A stretch of DNA of 8,547 nt from JBGSIZ01 sp041742255 (lineage in GTDB: Bacteria > Pseudomonadota > Alphaproteobacteria > Rhodobacterales > Rhodobacteraceae), in the NCBI GenBank assembly GCA_041742255.1, contig JBGSIZ010000335.1:1-8547 (forward strand). The letters run 5' to 3'. Each line of letters opens with the position of its first letter. Positions within the stretch are counted from its first letter, which is position 1. Shown in pieces: positions 6,088 to 8,547 of this stretch. The position numbers and the translations under genes were made by a program. A model generated the notes under the pieces. The model saw nothing but the letters and a program-made list of their open reading frames with translations, searched no databases and was not told the origin of the DNA.

Positions 6088-7901
6088 CTTTCCATTGCCT
6101 CCAATTCGTCGATCATGCCTTCGATCACCGACAACCCCTTGTCCCAGAACGCCGGGTCGCTGGCGTCGAGGCCGAAGGGGGCCAGCAGGTCCTTGTGGTG
6201 TTTGGACCCGCCTGCCTTGAGCATGTCGAAGTATTTTTCCTGAAATCCGTCCGGGTTCGCCTCGTATGCGCCATAGAGCGCGTTCACCAAGCCGTCCCCG
6301 AAGGCGTAGGCGTAGACGTAGAACGGCGAGTGGACGAAGTGCGGGATGTAGGCCCAGAAGGTTTCATAGCCCGGCACGAAATCAAACACCGGCCCAAGGC
6401 TTTGCGCCTGCACCGACATCCAGAGCGCGTTGATGTCTTCGGGTGTCAGTTCCCCGTCTCGCCGCGCGGCGTGCAGTTTGCATTCAAAGTCGTAGAACGC
6501 GATTTGGCGCACGACCGTGTTGATCATGTCCTCGACCTTGCCCGCCAGCAGCACCTTGCGTTCGGCCTGTGTGGCTGCCCCGGACAGGAGTTTGCGGAAG
6601 GTCAGCATTTCGCCGAACACCGATGCCGTTTCCGCAAGCGTGAGGGGCGTGGAGGACAAAAGTTCCCCTTGGCCTGCCGCCAGCACCTGATGGACGCCGT
6701 GGCCGAGTTCGTGCGCCAGCGTCATCACGTCCCGCGGTTTGCCCAGATAGTTGAGCATGACATAGGGGTGGACCGTGGTGACGGTGGGGTGCGCAAAGGC
6801 CCCCGGTGCCTTGCCCGGTTTCACCCCGGCGTCGATCCAGCCTTTGCCAAAGAACGGGGCCGCGAGGTCCGCCATGCGTGCATCGAAAGCCCCGTAGGCG
6901 TCCATCACGATCTTTTCCGCCTCGTCCCAGCCTACGATCCGGGTGGATTCCATGGGCAGCGGCGCGTTGCGGTCCCAGACCTGCATGGTGTCCAGCCCCA
7001 GCCATTTGGCCTTGAGCGCGTAATAGCGGTGCGACAGGCGCGGGTAGGCCGCCACGACCGCGTTGCGCAGCGCCTCGACCACTTCGGGTTCTACATGGTT
7101 GGACAGGTGCCGCCCGGTTTGCGGAGTGGGGAAGCCGCGCCAGCGATCCTCGATCTCCTTTTCCTTGGCGAGCGTGTTGTGGACCCGCGCGAAGATCTTG
7201 ATGTTTTCCCCGAACACCCGGGCCAGTTCGTGGGTCGCCGCCTCGCGCTTGGTCCTGTCTTGTTCGGTCAGCAGGTTGAGCGTGCCTTCGATTGTGAGGT
7301 CGTCCCCGTCTACGTTGAAATTCAGCCCCGCGATGGTTTCGTCAAAGAGTTTGTTCCATGCCGACGCCCCGACCGTCGATTGGTCGTGCAGGAATTTTTC
7401 CAGCTCGTCCGAGAGTTGATAGGGTTTCATCGCCCGCATCCGGTCGAACACCGGTTTGTAGCGTGCAAGGTCCGCGTTGGCCGCCAGAAGCCCCGAGAGG
7501 TGCCCGTCGTCCAGCCGGTTGAATTCCAGCGACCAGAACACCAAAGGCGTGGTGAAGGTTGTGATCCTGTCCTGACAATCGGACATGAACTTCGCCCGGT
7601 CGCTGTCGATCGTCATCTGGTAGTAGCGCAGGCCCGCGAATGACATGATCCGCCCAGCCACCACGTCGATCTGTTCGTAGGTTTGCACCGCTGTCAGCAT
7701 CTGATTGGCGTTGAGGGTCGCCAGTTTGCCCTCATACTGGGCCGCGAAGGTGGCGCAGGTGGTTTCAAGCCATCCCATGTCCCGCCCAAGGTCCGCGCTG
7801 TCGGGCGAGGTGTAGAGGTCTGAAAGGTCCCATTCGGGCAGCGGGCCGAGGCCTTTGCCCCCCATGGCATTGGCATCGAAAACGCGGCGGGATGTGGTCA
7901 T
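6084..7901 (-). CDS. pepF: M3-family oligoendopeptidase (PepF type)
   Basis: A 605-residue cytoplasmic zinc metallopeptidase that cleaves short peptides, of normal length for the family. The zinc motif HELGH lies at residues 397-401 (H397, catalytic E398, H401), and the likely third ligand is E424 in LAETASVFGEM, 26 residues on. The N-terminal half (about 1-200) is the helical PepF lid domain. The C-terminal part carries the family's aromatic substrate-binding segment around IPHFVHSPFYVYAYAFGDGL. The ATG at 7901 is supported by AGAGG six bases upstream on the minus strand. It begins 69 bases after the ligase gene with no clear promoter or terminator between, so the two may be co-transcribed. 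Its stop overlaps the probable start of the membrane-protein gene. Leucine codons differ from the plus-strand genes, with CTC and CTT frequent and TTG scarce. Confidence 0.95.
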   Translation of the reverse strand: MTTSRRVFDANAMGGKGLGPLPEWDLSDLYTSPDSADLGRDMGWLETTCATFAAQYEGKLATLNANQMLTAVQTYEQIDVVAGRIMSFAGLRYYQMTIDSDRAKFMSDCQDRITTFTTPLVFWSLEFNRLDDGHLSGLLAANADLARYKPVFDRMRAMKPYQLSDELEKFLHDQSTVGASAWNKLFDETIAGLNFNVDGDDLTIEGTLNLLTEQDRTKREAATHELARVFGENIKIFARVHNTLAKEKEIEDRWRGFPTPQTGRHLSNHVEPEVVEALRNAVVAAYPRLSHRYYALKAKWLGLDTMQVWDRNAPLPMESTRIVGWDEAEKIVMDAYGAFDARMADLAAPFFGKGWIDAGVKPGKAPGAFAHPTVTTVHPYVMLNYLGKPRDVMTLAHELGHGVHQVLAAGQGELLSSTPLTLAETASVFGEMLTFRKLLSGAATQAERKVLLAGKVEDMINTVVRQIAFYDFECKLHAARRDGELTPEDINALWMSVQAQSLGPVFDFVPGYETFWAYIPHFVHSPFYVYAYAFGDGLVNALYGAYEANPDGFQEKYFDMLKAGGSKHHKDLLAPFGLDASDPAFWDKGLSVIEGMIDELEAMES

Positions 7902-7970
7902 GACGGGCCTCTTTTCACTGATTTTGACATAGATAGTCGTGCCGTGCCCGCTGTGCCACCGCAGATTGCC

Positions 7971-8547
7971 CTAGCCGCCATAAAGCCGCAGCATTTCGCG
8001 CAGGTCGTCCAGTGTGTTGGCCTGTGCCGCCGGTTTGTCCTGTCGCCAGCGCAGCATCCGCGGGAATCGCAGCGCCACACCGGATTTGTGCCGGGGGCTG
8101 GCTCCGATCCCTTCGAACGCGATTTCGAACACGAGGTCTGGCGTCACCTGTCGCACCGGCCCGAATTTTTGCTGGGTGTTCTTGCGGACCCATGCCGTGA
8201 TCTGTCCGAATTCCGCGTCAGTCAGGCCGGAATATGCCTTGGTAAAGGGGGTTAGTGCGTCACCGTCCCAGACCGCGAATGTGTAATCGGTGAACAGCGT
8301 CGCCCGCCGTCCGTGCCCGGCTTGGGCGTAGATCATCACGGCGTCGATGGTGAGCGGGTCCATTTTCCATTTCCACCAGTCCCCGGTTTTGCGCCCCGCG
8401 TGATAGGGGCTGGAGCGAAGTTTGAGCATCAAACCTTCGGCCCCGGTTTCCCGCGCGGTGCCCCGGATTGTTGCAAGCCCGGCCCAGTCGGGGGCCGTTT
8501 GTTCCGCCGAGAGGTGCAGCGGCAGCGCGGGCGGCAGTGCGGCGGTG
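7971..8547 (-). CDS. ATP-dependent DNA ligase, C-terminal part (5' end outside window)
   Basis: The frame runs off the right edge, so the N-terminal adenylation lysine is not visible; 191 residues remain. They contain nucleotidyltransferase motif IV (EGLMLK, 8438-8421), motif V (GDWWKWK) and the OB-fold with the end motif GVALRFPR and the following RWRQDKPA. This pattern matches the bacterial ATP-dependent ligases that seal DNA nicks and act in repair, separate from the essential NAD-dependent LigA. In Rhodobacterales and related bacteria such ligases often sit next to a ligase-associated helicase, an exonuclease and a metallophosphoesterase; any such genes would be beyond 8547. The stop is TAG at 7973-7971, followed 69 bases later by the oligoendopeptidase gene on the same strand. 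Confidence 0.92.
   Translation of the reverse strand, partial: TAALPPALPLHLSAEQTAPDWAGLATIRGTARETGAEGLMLKLRSSPYHAGRKTGDWWKWKMDPLTIDAVMIYAQAGHGRRATLFTDYTFAVWDGDALTPFTKAYSGLTDAEFGQITAWVRKNTQQKFGPVRQVTPDLVFEIAFEGIGASPRHKSGVALRFPRMLRWRQDKPAAQANTLDDLREMLRLYGG

Noticed and set aside
5272..6243. 323-codon open frame on the plus strand
   Set aside because: It is antisense to the membrane-protein gene. Its product is Arg/Pro/Cys/Gln-rich, and it begins inside a hairpin repeat.
6081..7643. 520-codon open frame on the plus strand
   Set aside because: It is the mirror of the oligoendopeptidase gene, whose zinc motif and family segments are unmistakable on the minus strand.

Overview
This is a GC-rich stretch of an alphaproteobacterial chromosome, most likely Rhodobacterales (Roseobacter/Paracoccaceae group). 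The evidence is protein-level resemblance of nearly every gene, an RpoH of the alphaproteobacterial type, and two copies of an intergenic element of the kind common in that order (a GC-rich hairpin followed by GGGATATTTG and GGCACAAAGG). No phage, transposon, CRISPR, tRNA or rRNA was seen. The window looks like ordinary core genome with several unusual details of gene expression.

Layout: bases 1-5242 carry plus-strand genes. First is the 3' end of a sensor histidine kinase. A periplasmic Fe3+-type (COG1840-like) substrate-binding protein overlaps it by 31 bp. Next come an RluA/RluD-family 23S rRNA pseudouridine synthase, an intergenic region of about 195 bp with a candidate heat-shock-type promoter, the heat-shock sigma factor gene rpoH, a hairpin terminator, and a two-gene unit (Gfo/Idh/MocA oxidoreductase plus a small DUF4389-like membrane protein). 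A convergent intergenic region (5243-5358) is packed with hairpins and a repeat. Bases 5359-8547 are all minus strand. Read in the direction of transcription they are the 3' part of an ATP-dependent DNA ligase, an M3-family oligoendopeptidase (PepF type), and a polytopic membrane protein of unknown function.

How the parts fit: the kinase and the substrate-binding protein look like a sensory module in which the binding protein presents a ligand to the kinase; no permease gene lies within this window. RluD and RpoH are neighbouring housekeeping and stress genes, and rpoH appears to have its own promoter. The ligase belongs to the bacterial ATP-dependent ligases often encoded beside a helicase, nuclease and phosphoesterase, but those would lie beyond the right edge.

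The strongest oddity is the membrane-protein gene. Its well-supported N-terminal part (two extra hydrophobic segments, coding-like third positions) has no in-frame ATG, GTG or TTG. The best candidate start is a CTG that overlaps the peptidase stop codon (CTGA), with a GGAGG ten bases upstream. Other points are a hairpin between the Shine-Dalgarno sequence and start codon of rluD, a possible autoregulatory promoter and weak RNA hairpin at rpoH, and a change in leucine codon choice where the coding strand switches near 5250.
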